Source of the DNA: Bacteroidia bacterium
GTDB lineage: Bacteria; Bacteroidota; Bacteroidia; Bacteroidales; Paludibacteraceae
Direction: 5' to 3'
Assembly (NCBI GenBank): GCA_021152555.1
Contig: JAGKVE010000009.1
Location: 1 to 53,557, forward strand
DNA: 53,557 nt
Shown here: one piece after another, positions 24,103-32,754 of the stretch
How the letters are laid out: every line of letters begins with the position of its first letter
Position numbering within the stretch: position 1 is the first letter of the stretch
Made by a program: the position numbers and the translations under genes
The notes under the pieces: model-generated
What the model was told of the DNA's origin: nothing
What the model saw: only the letters and a program-made list of their open reading frames with translations
Databases searched by the model: none

Positions 24103-24883
24103 TATTCTTGCACAGTTTGAACCTATTTCGCTCAGCGAGATGGAATCCGTTAAACTGATGAATCGCATTGACACCAAATACACAGTGCCAATGTCGATTC
24201 TTCCGTCTATACTCGAAGCAGCGAAGGAAGATTATTTTGCGCAAGAGATTGACGGTAAGCGGATTGCAACGTATGATACGATGTATTACGACACAGAGGA
24301 TATGGACATGTACATCCGTCATCACGACCGGCAACTTGTGCGGCAGAAAATTCGGGTGCGGCAATATGTAGATAGCAACCTTACGTTTCTTGAAATCAAG
24401 CGCAAAAACAACAAAGGGCGCACCAAAAAGAAACGCATCGCTGTACCTGGGTTTGACATCTCAGCGGAAACGCCAAGTGTACTAAAGCACAAAAAACGTC
24501 CTGATGAGCCCGTGACAGTAGAGGAGTTTATTGATACCAAGAGCCGGTATTCATGGAATGCTATAACTCCGCATCTCTGGACAAAATTCCATCGTATCAC
24601 GCTCGTCAACAAGGAGAAGACAGAGCGCCTCACAATCGATCTGGATTTAATATGGGACAATGTGGTCAGCGGCGAAAAGAAGACTTTTGCAGACCTTGTC
24701 ATTATTGAACTCAAACGTGGCGGAAACGTGCCCTCACGGATGACTGACATCATGTCTGGCCACCGGATGCACCCCTTCAAAATCAGCAAATACTGTATCG
24801 GGACAGCCCTCACTTCTCCTAATTTGAAAAAGAATCGTTTTAAAAAGAAAATACGGTTAATCGAGAAAATGCTCAACGCATAA
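24077..24883 (+). CDS. VTC-domain polyphosphate polymerase-like protein
   Basis: A 268-residue protein with a VTC (vacuolar transporter chaperone) domain, related to the yeast Vtc4 catalytic tunnel. Key basic and acidic residues are present: LMNRIDTKY, VRQKIRVRQY, TFLEIKRKNNKGRTKKKR and VIIELKRGG. In family members such residues line the tunnel that binds ATP and polyphosphate. The start chosen is a TTG at 24077 inside the previous gene, because the domain begins at once with FEPISLSEM; an ATG at 24140 would remove part of it. It is followed by a DUF4956 membrane protein, a pairing known widely in bacteria, suggesting a membrane-bound polymerising or transporting complex. Confidence 0.82.
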   Translation: MNTSSPINSILAQFEPISLSEMESVKLMNRIDTKYTVPMSILPSILEAAKEDYFAQEIDGKRIATYDTMYYDTEDMDMYIRHHDRQLVRQKIRVRQYVDSNLTFLEIKRKNNKGRTKKKRIAVPGFDISAETPSVLKHKKRPDEPVTVEEFIDTKSRYSWNAITPHLWTKFHRITLVNKEKTERLTIDLDLIWDNVVSGEKKTFADLVIIELKRGGNVPSRMTDIMSGHRMHPFKISKYCIGTALTSPNLKKNRFKKKIRLIEKMLNA

Positions 24884-24918
24884 ACGAACCAATTACAAAT
24901 GAATAAATTGTAAATCCT

Positions 24919-25677
24919 ATGTTCCTTCAAATTGATTTAAACAACCCCACTCTGGAGTTTTTAGAGAACGATCCGTCAATCGCCGAGCGTTTCGGTGCAG
25001 AGGACAGTATTTCATATCTGATGCATAACATTGCGGATTTTCTGCATGTCAGCGAAAACCTCATCACGATGCCGTTGATGTTCCTTTTCAACCTGCTTGT
25101 GACATGGCTGCTCATTTACTGTGTTTATTTCCGTTACAGTCGTCGACGGGATTATTATGTGCAGTTCATGCTTTTCTCATCCGGCATGTTCCTCTTGCTT
25201 TGGCTCATGCAGATTCTCGATATCCAGACGGGATTCGTACTCGGTCTGTTTGCTATTTTCGGTATGATACGTTACCGCACGGAGACAGTACCTATCCGGG
25301 AGATGAACTATATGTTTCTCGTCATCGCAGTTTCTGTCATTAACTCGTTGAGTCTCAAGGCGGACGGACTTGCCTGGTACTTGCTCTTTTTCGCAAATAT
25401 AATCATTATATGCTTGGCATGGGCGTTTGAAGCATGGCAAATACGGAATCACTTGTCGAAGAAAATTATTCTCTATGAGAAAATTGAAAATATCAAGCCT
25501 GAACGCCGAGCTGAATTAGTTGCCGATCTCAAAGAAAGAACCGGATTGAATATTGTGGATGTTGAAATAGGTCATATTGATTTTCTACGCGATGTGGCAT
25601 TCATCAACGTAACATATAAACTGGAAAAGGGCAAGATTCATAACTCAATTGACCAAATTACAAAATTCAAACAATGA
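24919..25677 (+). CDS. DUF4956 membrane protein
   Basis: A 252-residue protein with four hydrophobic segments between residues about 50 and 175 (MPLMFLFNLLVTWLLIYCVY, FMLFSSGMFLLLWLMQIL, FVLGLFAIFGMIRYRT and LLFFANIIIICLAWAF). A soluble C-terminal domain of ferredoxin-like character follows (NIVDVEIGHIDFLRDVAFINV). The loop FAIFGMIRYRTETVPIREM is the DUF4956 signature. It lies 35 bases after the VTC gene and is coupled by ATGA to the first DUF2490 gene. The likely job is the membrane partner of the VTC enzyme. Confidence 0.85.
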   Translation: MFLQIDLNNPTLEFLENDPSIAERFGAEDSISYLMHNIADFLHVSENLITMPLMFLFNLLVTWLLIYCVYFRYSRRRDYYVQFMLFSSGMFLLLWLMQILDIQTGFVLGLFAIFGMIRYRTETVPIREMNYMFLVIAVSVINSLSLKADGLAWYLLFFANIIIICLAWAFEAWQIRNHLSKKIILYEKIENIKPERRAELVADLKERTGLNIVDVEIGHIDFLRDVAFINVTYKLEKGKIHNSIDQITKFKQ

Positions 25678-26549
25678 AAAGATATTATTGTCTTACTGCC
25701 TTAGCGGTCATGCTGGTTCTTCCGGCATATTCTTGGGACTGGGCGTCCACACCGACGAGTAGTACCACTCATAGTGTTCAGTTGCGCGTAGGGGCTGATT
25801 TCAACAAGAAATGGGATAATGGCTTGGCGCTGCATTTCGGAGAAGACCTACGGTTTGATTTGGGAGGTACAGGAACAGATATCAATCCCGCATCCGGGGA
25901 CACCACCGTTTCCGCTGTTGCCGCTAACCTTAACAAGAGTTATACGACACTCTCGCTGAGTTACAAAAATCCACGATTCAAATACCTGAAAGCGGATGTA
26001 GGATATATGCTGAAAATCATGGGCAACAAGGATTGGGCTGACGTCAACAAATGGATGCGCCATCGTATTTTCTTCAGTCTCACAGGAAGTTACCGGTATG
26101 AGCAGTGGTCGTTTTCTTTGCGTGAACGTTTCTTGACTGAGATTCGTATGGGCGACATAGATCTACATACTGCTACCGGGTACTATGAGCATAACCGTGC
26201 CGACTGGTATCTGCGCTCGAAAGTAGAAGTGGCATATCACGCAGTGAGCAAGCCGCTCAAACCATACATCTGGTTAGAATTGGTCAATACGCTTAATGCC
26301 AATCCATTGCAACAAAAATACGCGAATAATGACCCCACACAGAAAGGACATCAATATATCCGCAGGGTGCGAACAAGCGTAGGAGTCGTCTGGCGCCTGA
26401 CGCAACGGAGTTCACTTGACTTCTACTATCGTTTCGATTACGGCTACGACCGCGAGGTAACAGTCAAGGCGAAAAGCCAGGATTTATTCTTAAACGAAGA
26501 AACAAGTTTTCAACACGCTATTGGCATCGCCTATAACTTCGGTTGGTAA
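25674..26549 (+). CDS. DUF2490 outer membrane protein, copy 1
   Basis: A 291-residue exported beta-barrel of the DUF2490 family. A signal peptide ends near PAYSWDW. Conserved blocks are FNKKWDNGLALHFGEDLRFD, SYTTLSLSYKNPRF, ADVGYMLKIMGNK and RHRIFFSLTGSY, followed by LRERFLTEIRMG, and a terminal aromatic strand AIGIAYNFGW ends in the usual C-terminal Trp. It overlaps DUF4956 by 4 bases, which ties this barrel to the VTC module. The next gene is a paralogue with the same blocks. Confidence 0.85.
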   Translation: MKRYYCLTALAVMLVLPAYSWDWASTPTSSTTHSVQLRVGADFNKKWDNGLALHFGEDLRFDLGGTGTDINPASGDTTVSAVAANLNKSYTTLSLSYKNPRFKYLKADVGYMLKIMGNKDWADVNKWMRHRIFFSLTGSYRYEQWSFSLRERFLTEIRMGDIDLHTATGYYEHNRADWYLRSKVEVAYHAVSKPLKPYIWLELVNTLNANPLQQKYANNDPTQKGHQYIRRVRTSVGVVWRLTQRSSLDFYYRFDYGYDREVTVKAKSQDLFLNEETSFQHAIGIAYNFGW

Positions 26550-26587
26550 AAAAAATGCATGTTCGCTTGCGAATGTGCATTTTTTTT
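26548..26587. terminator. Bidirectional terminator between the two DUF2490 genes
   Basis: AAAAAATGCA and TGCATTTTTT enclose a nested TTCGC-TT-GCGAA (26562-26573). The stem directly follows the stop of the first barrel gene and has a run of eight T residues on its 3' side. The -33 box of the next promoter lies inside the hairpin. Confidence 0.85.
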
Positions 26588-26597
26588 CGTACCTTTG
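26566..26597 (+). promoter_or_regulatory. Promoter of the second DUF2490 gene
   Basis: CTTG (26566-26569, one mismatch), 20 bases, TACCTTTG (26590-26597), start at 26610. The upstream element is part of the terminator hairpin. Confidence 0.68.
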
Positions 26598-26609
26598 CAG
26601 CGGATTTGT

Positions 26610-27434
26610 ATGAATAGGAAAAACACATATCGTTATGCCACCGTATTGGTGACTATTTTGTTGGTGGCATGTAGGGTATATGCAGCAGAGCAAATAATCT
26701 GTCATAGCGCCCAAACACGTCTGGGCGCAAGATTCACAAAACAATGGGACAAGGGGATGAAACTCGGCTTCGACGAGGAATTGCGATTTGACATGTACAA
26801 CTCTCTTACCGGAGCCTCATTCAACCATTCATATACCACTCTCTACTTCGCATATGCTCCAATAGAGTATGTCAGCCTTGACGCAGGATACATGCTAAAA
26901 ATACACGGCCCCAACAAGACGTGGTCTAATCAAAAAAGAGCGGACTACAACCAATGGCTTCGTCATCGTATTTTCTTCAGTGTAAGTGGTAATTACAAGA
27001 CAGAATATGTCAAGTTTTCTTTACGGGAGAGAGCGCTGCTTGAGATGAGAACGGACAGCATTAACCCGCTTGAGAAAAACAAATATAATTGGGAACTGCG
27101 TTCAAGGATATACGCCGAAATATATGTTCCAAACCCGTCTGTCAAACCTTACGCATGGGTGGAGATAATCAATACTCTTAATGCGCCCGAATACCAACAG
27201 ATACATAAAGACAATAATCTGGCGAACAAAGGCTATCAGTACATCTCATGTGTCCGGACGCAGATTGGAGTCAAATGGCGCCTCACATCACTCAGCAGTC
27301 TTGATTTTTACTACCGGCTCACCTATTCTCGCAACCGCGATGTCAATTTTGTAACAGCAAAGGGTAACATCGATTTAACCGAAGTTACCCTTTACCAGCA
27401 TGCCATCTGCGTGACATATGATCTTAATTGGTAA
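26610..27434 (+). CDS. DUF2490 outer membrane protein, copy 2
   Basis: A 274-residue paralogue of the preceding barrel. The ATG at 26610, just after the promoter, gives a signal peptide ending in VYAAEQ. Shared blocks are FTKQWDKGMKLGFDEELRFD, HSYTTLYFAYAP, DAGYMLKIHGPNK and RHRIFFSVSGNY, followed by SLRERALLEMR, and the end is a C-terminal Trp strand (AICVTYDLNW). Unlike copy 1 it has its own promoter and terminator separation, so it may be made under other conditions. It faces the CobW-type gene tail to tail with an 18-base gap. Confidence 0.85.
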   Translation: MNRKNTYRYATVLVTILLVACRVYAAEQIICHSAQTRLGARFTKQWDKGMKLGFDEELRFDMYNSLTGASFNHSYTTLYFAYAPIEYVSLDAGYMLKIHGPNKTWSNQKRADYNQWLRHRIFFSVSGNYKTEYVKFSLRERALLEMRTDSINPLEKNKYNWELRSRIYAEIYVPNPSVKPYAWVEIINTLNAPEYQQIHKDNNLANKGYQYISCVRTQIGVKWRLTSLSSLDFYYRLTYSRNRDVNFVTAKGNIDLTEVTLYQHAICVTYDLNW

Positions 27435-27452
27435 ATATCATTGCCAGTTGTA

Positions 27453-28658
27453 TTATTGCAAACAATTATCCAACGCCTTTTTGAGTGCCTGCTTGTCCAA
27501 ATGCTGGCCGATGAAGACCAGTTTCTGCATTCTGTCGCCGTATTGGTCATCCCAATCTGCACGTAACTGAGCGTCATCCGCCATCAGTTGCATTAACTCC
27601 TCTTTAGGCATTGTAGCAAACCATTCGCCGGCTTTGCGGAGATTAAATTGTTTGCCGGCTTGCTCAAAGAGATAACACATGTCATACTCTTCTGCGAAAT
27701 AGCACATTCCCTTGCAACGGATTACATTCTTCGGCCAATGCGCAGCTACAAACTCATCAAACATACCTAAATCAAACGGTTTACGCGCGTAATATATATA
27801 GGTGTCGATTCCAAATTCCGCTAAATGGTCATGACCGTCTTCGTGGTCATGATCATGATCATGATGATGGTGCTCATGGTCGTCATCATCGTCATCATTA
27901 TCGTCATCATGATGGTGATGTGCGTCTTCTACCTCTTGAATCCAGCGTGCAGATGTTGCTGTGCGGTCGAAATCAAAGAGATTGGTATTGAGAATCTTCT
28001 CGAACGCCACGTCGCAATAATTGGTCTCTATGATTTCAGCAGTCGGCTGAATAGCACGGATGATAGATTTGATACGCGCTAATTCATCCGGTGTCACTTC
28101 TGCCGCTTTATTAAGTAATATAATATTACTGAACTCTATCTGCTCAATAACCAATGCCGCCAGATCCTCCTCTTTCGGAACATGGTGTTCCAAAGCTTCG
28201 CCGCCGTCGAACTCATCACGTAACCGCAGAGCGTCAACTACAGAACAGATACAATCCAGAACAGGCAATCCGTCAACGGCAAACTGAGGTACCATCTGCG
28301 CATAGGAGCAAAGCGTCTGGGCAATTGGAGCCGGTTCGCATATACCGGAGGCTTCAATTACGATATAATCATAGGCCTTCTGCGCTGCCAAATCATGGAG
28401 TTGGGAAATCAAATCCATCTTGAGCGTGCAGCAGATACAGCCGTTTTGGAGAGCAACAAGCGAATCGTCCTGCTGCGAAACCACTCCACCTTGCTGTATA
28501 AGCGAGGCATCAATATTCACTTCACCTATATCATTGACTATAACAGCAAAACGAATACCTTTGTTGTTTGTCAAGATGCGGTTCAAAAGGGTTGTCTTGC
28601 CGCTTCCGAGATAACCGGTAAGCAGCAGGACGGGTATTTTAGTTAACGTACTGGGCAT
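27453..28658 (-). CDS. CobW/COG0523 G3E GTPase with His/Asp-rich metal loop
   Basis: A 401-residue GTPase of the CobW/ZNG1 group, thought to hand metal (often zinc) to client enzymes. The P-loop is GYLGSGKTT (15-23), Walker B region VIEASGICEP follows, and the metal-binding CICC motif is at 74-77. LLNKAAEV is the NKxD-like base-recognition site. Residues 247-278 form a His/Asp/Glu-rich loop typical of metal scavengers. The C-terminal CobW_C domain is present. The start overlaps the end of the DUF2723 gene by 20 bases. No Zur-type site was recognised upstream, since the promoter would lie inside the neighbour. Confidence 0.9.
   Translation of the reverse strand: MPSTLTKIPVLLLTGYLGSGKTTLLNRILTNNKGIRFAVIVNDIGEVNIDASLIQQGGVVSQQDDSLVALQNGCICCTLKMDLISQLHDLAAQKAYDYIVIEASGICEPAPIAQTLCSYAQMVPQFAVDGLPVLDCICSVVDALRLRDEFDGGEALEHHVPKEEDLAALVIEQIEFSNIILLNKAAEVTPDELARIKSIIRAIQPTAEIIETNYCDVAFEKILNTNLFDFDRTATSARWIQEVEDAHHHHDDDNDDDDDDHEHHHHDHDHDHEDGHDHLAEFGIDTYIYYARKPFDLGMFDEFVAAHWPKNVIRCKGMCYFAEEYDMCYLFEQAGKQFNLRKAGEWFATMPKEELMQLMADDAQLRADWDDQYGDRMQKLVFIGQHLDKQALKKALDNCLQ
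27825..27920. repeat. Trinucleotide-rich tract encoding the His/Asp loop
   Basis: On the plus strand the tract is built from repeated GTC/ATC/ATG triplets and CATGAT units. Being in multiples of three it can expand or shrink without frameshift, altering the metal-loop length. Confidence 0.7.
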
Positions 28659-31600
28659 AATCAGAATAATATTTATCTACAAATTCAGTTTGATGATACC
28701 GCTCGCATGTTTGGAGCACATAACCGAGAATAGCACCTTCACGGTTAGTAGAGGATTCCATCAGGTTACGCTGACGACGATCAAGTGAAGCCGCAAAACG
28801 CAGGTACTCTACACTATTTTGAGCAACCTTATCCATGATGGCGAGCGCTTTTTCATCTTCATGCAACATGAAGTACATGGCTGCCATGGACGCAGATGTA
28901 TAGTCATACGGAATATTATAACCGGGCAACTGTTCCTCTGCGTAGTCTAACACTTCTAGTGCTTTCTCACGCTGGTTTTCTCGAATAAGTTGTTCTGCTA
29001 ATTGCGCAAACATCATACGGTGTGTACGGCACATACGCATCAGGTTCTCGTCAATATAGATACCCGGGATATTCATGTTTCCATACGCAAACTTGTGCAT
29101 CATGTTGTCATACATCTTCTCTGAATTGACACGCGGTTGGCCGTCACGACTGCGAACCGGCGTAATACGATATGCCAGACCAGTCAGTTCCATCCACGGC
29201 TCCAGACCAAGATAATAATCGTTTCCTACCGTGGTGCAAAAATACATCGGACGCTGCCATTTGTTAGTCGAGAGCATCTCCATTATCATCATCTCCGAGC
29301 GTGTGTACATGCGTTTCTTACGGAATAGCATCTGCTCGCCATCCGGCGTCTCCACATATAGCTGGTCTGAGGGCAGATAATTATCTCCCTCGCGTGTCTT
29401 TGTACGCGGATCATCGGAACGCAGGAAAGCAAACGCTTTTTCTACCGATATTGGTTGGCCTAATCGGTTATCTACACGGGCTATCTCATTAGCTCCGGGC
29501 ATATAATCTTTATACTCCCATGAGATAGGAAGTGCCTTAGACTCATAGTACGGACGTTTCATTTGGGCGATATACCAGTCTGTCTGCAGATACGATAGGT
29601 TGCATACACGCTTGTCGGTGCCTACTTCCTCGACTTCTTGGTTGTACCATAATGGGAAGGTATCGTTATCTCCATTGGAAAACAAAATCGCCTGGTCCTC
29701 ACACGATTTCAGATAGTTGGCTCCGAAATCACGACATGAATAACGCTGCGAACGGTCGTGGTCATCCCAGTTCTGTTGTGCCATCAAAGCCGGCACACCC
29801 AGACATACGAGCGAAACAGCAACTGCCACAAGGGTTTGTATGCTTTCGACTTTCGACTTTTTACTTTCGACTAAACCATTGATCCAATCTATGATTGCCA
29901 GCACGCCAAATCCTATCCATATACAGAAAGCATAGAAAGAGCCCGCGTACGCGTAATCGCGCTCGCGCGGTTGATAAGGTGTCTGGTTGAGATACATAAC
30001 AATCGCCAGACCTGTCAGGAAGAACAACAGAAATGTCAATGTAAAATTCTTCCATCCTTCTGCATGGCCTTCCTTGTCACGCTTGCCGCATTGCCATACA
30101 ATACCGATTATGCCGAGTAACAAAGGTAAGAAATAATAGACGTTATGTCCCTTGTTTTCTTTCAATTCGGTAGGCAGTAACGACTGATCGCCCAGCATCG
30201 CATTATCAATAAACGGTATTCCGGAGATCCAGTTCCCTTTGGTTATCTCGCCGTATGATTGGAGGTCATTCTGACGTCCCACAAAATTCCACATAAAGTA
30301 ACGCCAATACATGAAATTCACCTGATAGCGGAAGAAGAAAAGAAGGTTCTCGCCAAAGGTCGGACAATATTCTGTTTTGGATTGACCACAGTAGTCATAA
30401 CGGATACGTTTTCCTTTTACGTTAGCCCATTCTTTATATGCCTGCACATGACTGCCTTGCGATGAATACATGCGAGGGAATATCATGCAAAATTGCTTCA
30501 TATACTGATAGTTCGTCTTATATCCGGTAATGACATAATGATCTTTCTCTCCTTCTTTTTGGGGCGCAGGAGCATATTGCGCATGGCCTTTTTTCTCTAC
30601 AGGAACGCACATATTTCCTTCAATACGCAATTCTACCGGCGCATTGTATGTCTGGCCATAGAATAAGGGGCGGTCGCCATACTGCTCGCGATTCAGATAA
30701 TATTTGAGACTGAATACATTGTCCGGTGAGTTCTGATCCATCGGCGTATCCGCGTTTGAGCGGATAACCAATGCTGCATAACTGCTGTATCCTATCAAAA
30801 TAACCGCCAACATGATGGTTGAAGTATTAAGCCAGCGCCAAAGGTTCTTGTCCTTTCCTTCCTCATACTCTTTGTCTGCACGCTTATGCGTATAGAGGAT
30901 TGCCCATGTGAGCAAAGCGACTGTCAGCACAAGGCATACCCACATACCGGTATTGAACGGACAGCCGAAACCGTTTACAAACAGCAATTCAAACCATCCT
31001 ATAACAGTCGGGAATCCGGGTATAATGCCATATAGAATAACAAGTAATACGAGGCAGGATGCCAGGAATGCATATACCAATCCCTTCCATGAAAACTCAT
31101 AACGGCGGAAGTAATATACCAATCCTATTGCCGGAATTGTCAGCAGGTTCAACAGGTGAACGCCAATACTCAATCCCATCAGATAAGCTATGAGTATCAG
31201 CCATTTGTCGCTGCCCTCTTCGTCCGCCTGCTCGTCCCATTTGAGTATAAGCCAAAACACAACCGCGGTAAAGAGTGATGAGGAAGCATAGACCTCACCT
31301 TCGACGGCCGAGAACCAGAAGGTATCACTGAATGTGTAGGCCAATGCGCCAACCGTTCCTGCACCGAGAATACCGAGCCCCTTCCACAAAGAAATTTGGT
31401 TTGTACTCTGTAATCTGTCAGCGGAGCGGTCTGTATTCCATATCAGTTTCCTCGCCAGCGCGGTGATGGTCCAGAAAAGGAAGAGTATAGTAAACGCACT
31501 CGCCAGTGCGGAGAGCGCATTTACGCACATTGCCACATGCGCCGTATCCGAGGCAAAAAGGCTGAAGAAATGCCCCATCAGCATAAAAAACGGCGCTCCG

Positions 31601-31755
31601 GGCGGATGACCCACATCTAATTTCCATGCACTGGAAATAAACTCACCACAATCCCAAAACGATGCGGTCGGCTCCATTGTAAGGAGATACGTCACCGCGG
31701 CAATAGCAAATACCACCCAGCCGCACAACGTATTCCATAATTTGAATTTTTTCAT
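28639..31755 (-). CDS. DUF2723 large membrane protein (TMEM260-like)
   Basis: A 1038-residue protein of the DUF2723 family, related to protein O-mannosyltransferase-like membrane enzymes. The N-terminal signature EPTASFWDCGEFISSAWKL (about 28-46) followed by VGHPPGAPFF holds the acidic residue expected in GT-C catalytic loops. About ten or more transmembrane segments lie in residues 10-660, followed by a large soluble part with helical repeats and many Tyr and Arg. It probably transfers sugar from a lipid carrier to exported protein or glycan (inference). Residues 629-638 (ESKKSKVES) are encoded by a 7-base repeat tract between two membrane segments. Confidence 0.85.
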   Translation of the reverse strand: MKKFKLWNTLCGWVVFAIAAVTYLLTMEPTASFWDCGEFISSAWKLDVGHPPGAPFFMLMGHFFSLFASDTAHVAMCVNALSALASAFTILFLFWTITALARKLIWNTDRSADRLQSTNQISLWKGLGILGAGTVGALAYTFSDTFWFSAVEGEVYASSSLFTAVVFWLILKWDEQADEEGSDKWLILIAYLMGLSIGVHLLNLLTIPAIGLVYYFRRYEFSWKGLVYAFLASCLVLLVILYGIIPGFPTVIGWFELLFVNGFGCPFNTGMWVCLVLTVALLTWAILYTHKRADKEYEEGKDKNLWRWLNTSTIMLAVILIGYSSYAALVIRSNADTPMDQNSPDNVFSLKYYLNREQYGDRPLFYGQTYNAPVELRIEGNMCVPVEKKGHAQYAPAPQKEGEKDHYVITGYKTNYQYMKQFCMIFPRMYSSQGSHVQAYKEWANVKGKRIRYDYCGQSKTEYCPTFGENLLFFFRYQVNFMYWRYFMWNFVGRQNDLQSYGEITKGNWISGIPFIDNAMLGDQSLLPTELKENKGHNVYYFLPLLLGIIGIVWQCGKRDKEGHAEGWKNFTLTFLLFFLTGLAIVMYLNQTPYQPRERDYAYAGSFYAFCIWIGFGVLAIIDWINGLVESKKSKVESIQTLVAVAVSLVCLGVPALMAQQNWDDHDRSQRYSCRDFGANYLKSCEDQAILFSNGDNDTFPLWYNQEVEEVGTDKRVCNLSYLQTDWYIAQMKRPYYESKALPISWEYKDYMPGANEIARVDNRLGQPISVEKAFAFLRSDDPRTKTREGDNYLPSDQLYVETPDGEQMLFRKKRMYTRSEMMIMEMLSTNKWQRPMYFCTTVGNDYYLGLEPWMELTGLAYRITPVRSRDGQPRVNSEKMYDNMMHKFAYGNMNIPGIYIDENLMRMCRTHRMMFAQLAEQLIRENQREKALEVLDYAEEQLPGYNIPYDYTSASMAAMYFMLHEDEKALAIMDKVAQNSVEYLRFAASLDRRQRNLMESSTNREGAILGYVLQTCERYHQTEFVDKYYSDYAQYVN
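29843..29870. repeat. 7-base tandem repeat inside the DUF2723 gene
   Basis: Four heptamers: CTTTCGA, CTTTCGA, CTTTTTA, CTTTCGA. They are very close to the units in the O-methyltransferase gene (CTTTCAA). Confidence 0.85.
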
Positions 31756-31806
31756 TATATTTTGTCGTTTAATTAGTATCTACCCGTTTTTAGGCAAAAT
31801 CGGGTA

Positions 31807-31814
31807 CAAAGGTA
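31807..31814 (-). promoter_or_regulatory. -7 box of the DUF2723 gene
   Basis: TACCTTTG on the minus strand, about 50 bases before the start at 31755. The -33 region is A/T-rich without a clear TTTG. Confidence 0.5.
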
Positions 31815-31906
31815 ATAAAATTTATCGGATATAAAAAAGTTTTTCGCCATTAAAATTACATTTCAACAAAAAAAACACACTTTTTTATCAATTATACGCG
31901 CACGCA

Positions 31907-31938
31907 CTTGCACATATAAAAAAAATGTTGTATCTTTG
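31907..31938 (+). promoter_or_regulatory. Promoter of the polysaccharide locus
   Basis: CTTG (31907-31910), 20 bases, TATCTTTG (31931-31938), start of the first gene at 31968. No invertible repeats flank it, so phase inversion of this promoter is not supported. Confidence 0.72.
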
Positions 31939-31967
31939 CACGCTAATTTGAAAACTAAGCGACAAAA

Positions 31968-32723
31968 ATGATTAACGTTGGAATTATTGGATGCGGATTT
32001 GTCGGCGGAGCCTTGAAAAACTGGTTGGAGCACAACAATCCTGAATGTAAATTATTCATCAGCGATCCTTATAAAGGATACAATGACGATTTAAGCAATA
32101 TTGACATTGCTTTCCTACAGATTCATGTTCCTACCGAGGAAGACGGGACGCAGGATTTAACACTTATGAAGGAGTTGATTGCCAATCTCCCGAATGTGCC
32201 AGTGTTTGTCCGCACCACTATTCTCCCCGGAACCAGCGAGCGCCTCTCCAAAGAGACAGGGCATCAAGTATGCTATATGCCGGAGTTCCTTTCCGAGCGT
32301 ACTTTTATTGAGGATTTCAACAAACAAACTATGGTATTCACCGGCGCGCAGGATTTACTGACGAAGATTTTTGTGGGCAAGAAATTTACCGTCATGACTC
32401 CTTTGGAGGCGGAACTCACCAAGTATATGCATAATGTATTCGGTGCATACAAGGTAACGTACTTCAATGCCTGTCGCGAATATTGCGAGAAGATGGGAGC
32501 AGATTGGCGCAAAGTACACACAGGAGTCCTTTTATCCGGCTACATCAATGACACCCACACCTATGTCCCCGGACCGGATGGCAAGTATGGATATGGAGGA
32601 AAATGCTTCCCGAAAGATGTCAATGCGTTTGCTAAAATGACAGAAGGCACATCGCTTGGAACACTTTTAGAGCACCTCCATGAACTCAACGTTCACTTCC
32701 GCGGCGTTGAGGAACATATTTAA
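31968..32723 (+). CDS. Short UDP-sugar dehydrogenase-like protein
   Basis: A 251-residue protein with the NAD-binding start GIIGCGFVGGALKNWL and the catalytic cysteine stretch of UDP-glucose/GDP-mannose dehydrogenases, GYGGKCFPKDVNAF, with the central-domain residues MPEFLSERTF and ELTKYMHNVF. It lacks the whole C-terminal UDP-binding domain; full-length enzymes have 390-450 residues, as does the next gene. It may oxidise a smaller substrate or act as a regulatory partner of the full-length enzyme. It is the first gene of the polysaccharide locus. Confidence 0.78.
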   Translation: MINVGIIGCGFVGGALKNWLEHNNPECKLFISDPYKGYNDDLSNIDIAFLQIHVPTEEDGTQDLTLMKELIANLPNVPVFVRTTILPGTSERLSKETGHQVCYMPEFLSERTFIEDFNKQTMVFTGAQDLLTKIFVGKKFTVMTPLEAELTKYMHNVFGAYKVTYFNACREYCEKMGADWRKVHTGVLLSGYINDTHTYVPGPDGKYGYGGKCFPKDVNAFAKMTEGTSLGTLLEHLHELNVHFRGVEEHI

Positions 32724-32754
32724 TCCCAGAAAGCATTCTTTTTGCATTCAAACA

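Noticed and set aside
27825..28082. Plus-strand open frame rich in Met, Val and Ile opposite the CobW gene
   Set aside because: It is the mirror of the His/Asp triplet tract and has no independent support.
31756..31967. Invertible promoter of the capsule locus
   Set aside because: No inverted repeats flanking the promoter and no recombinase gene in the window.
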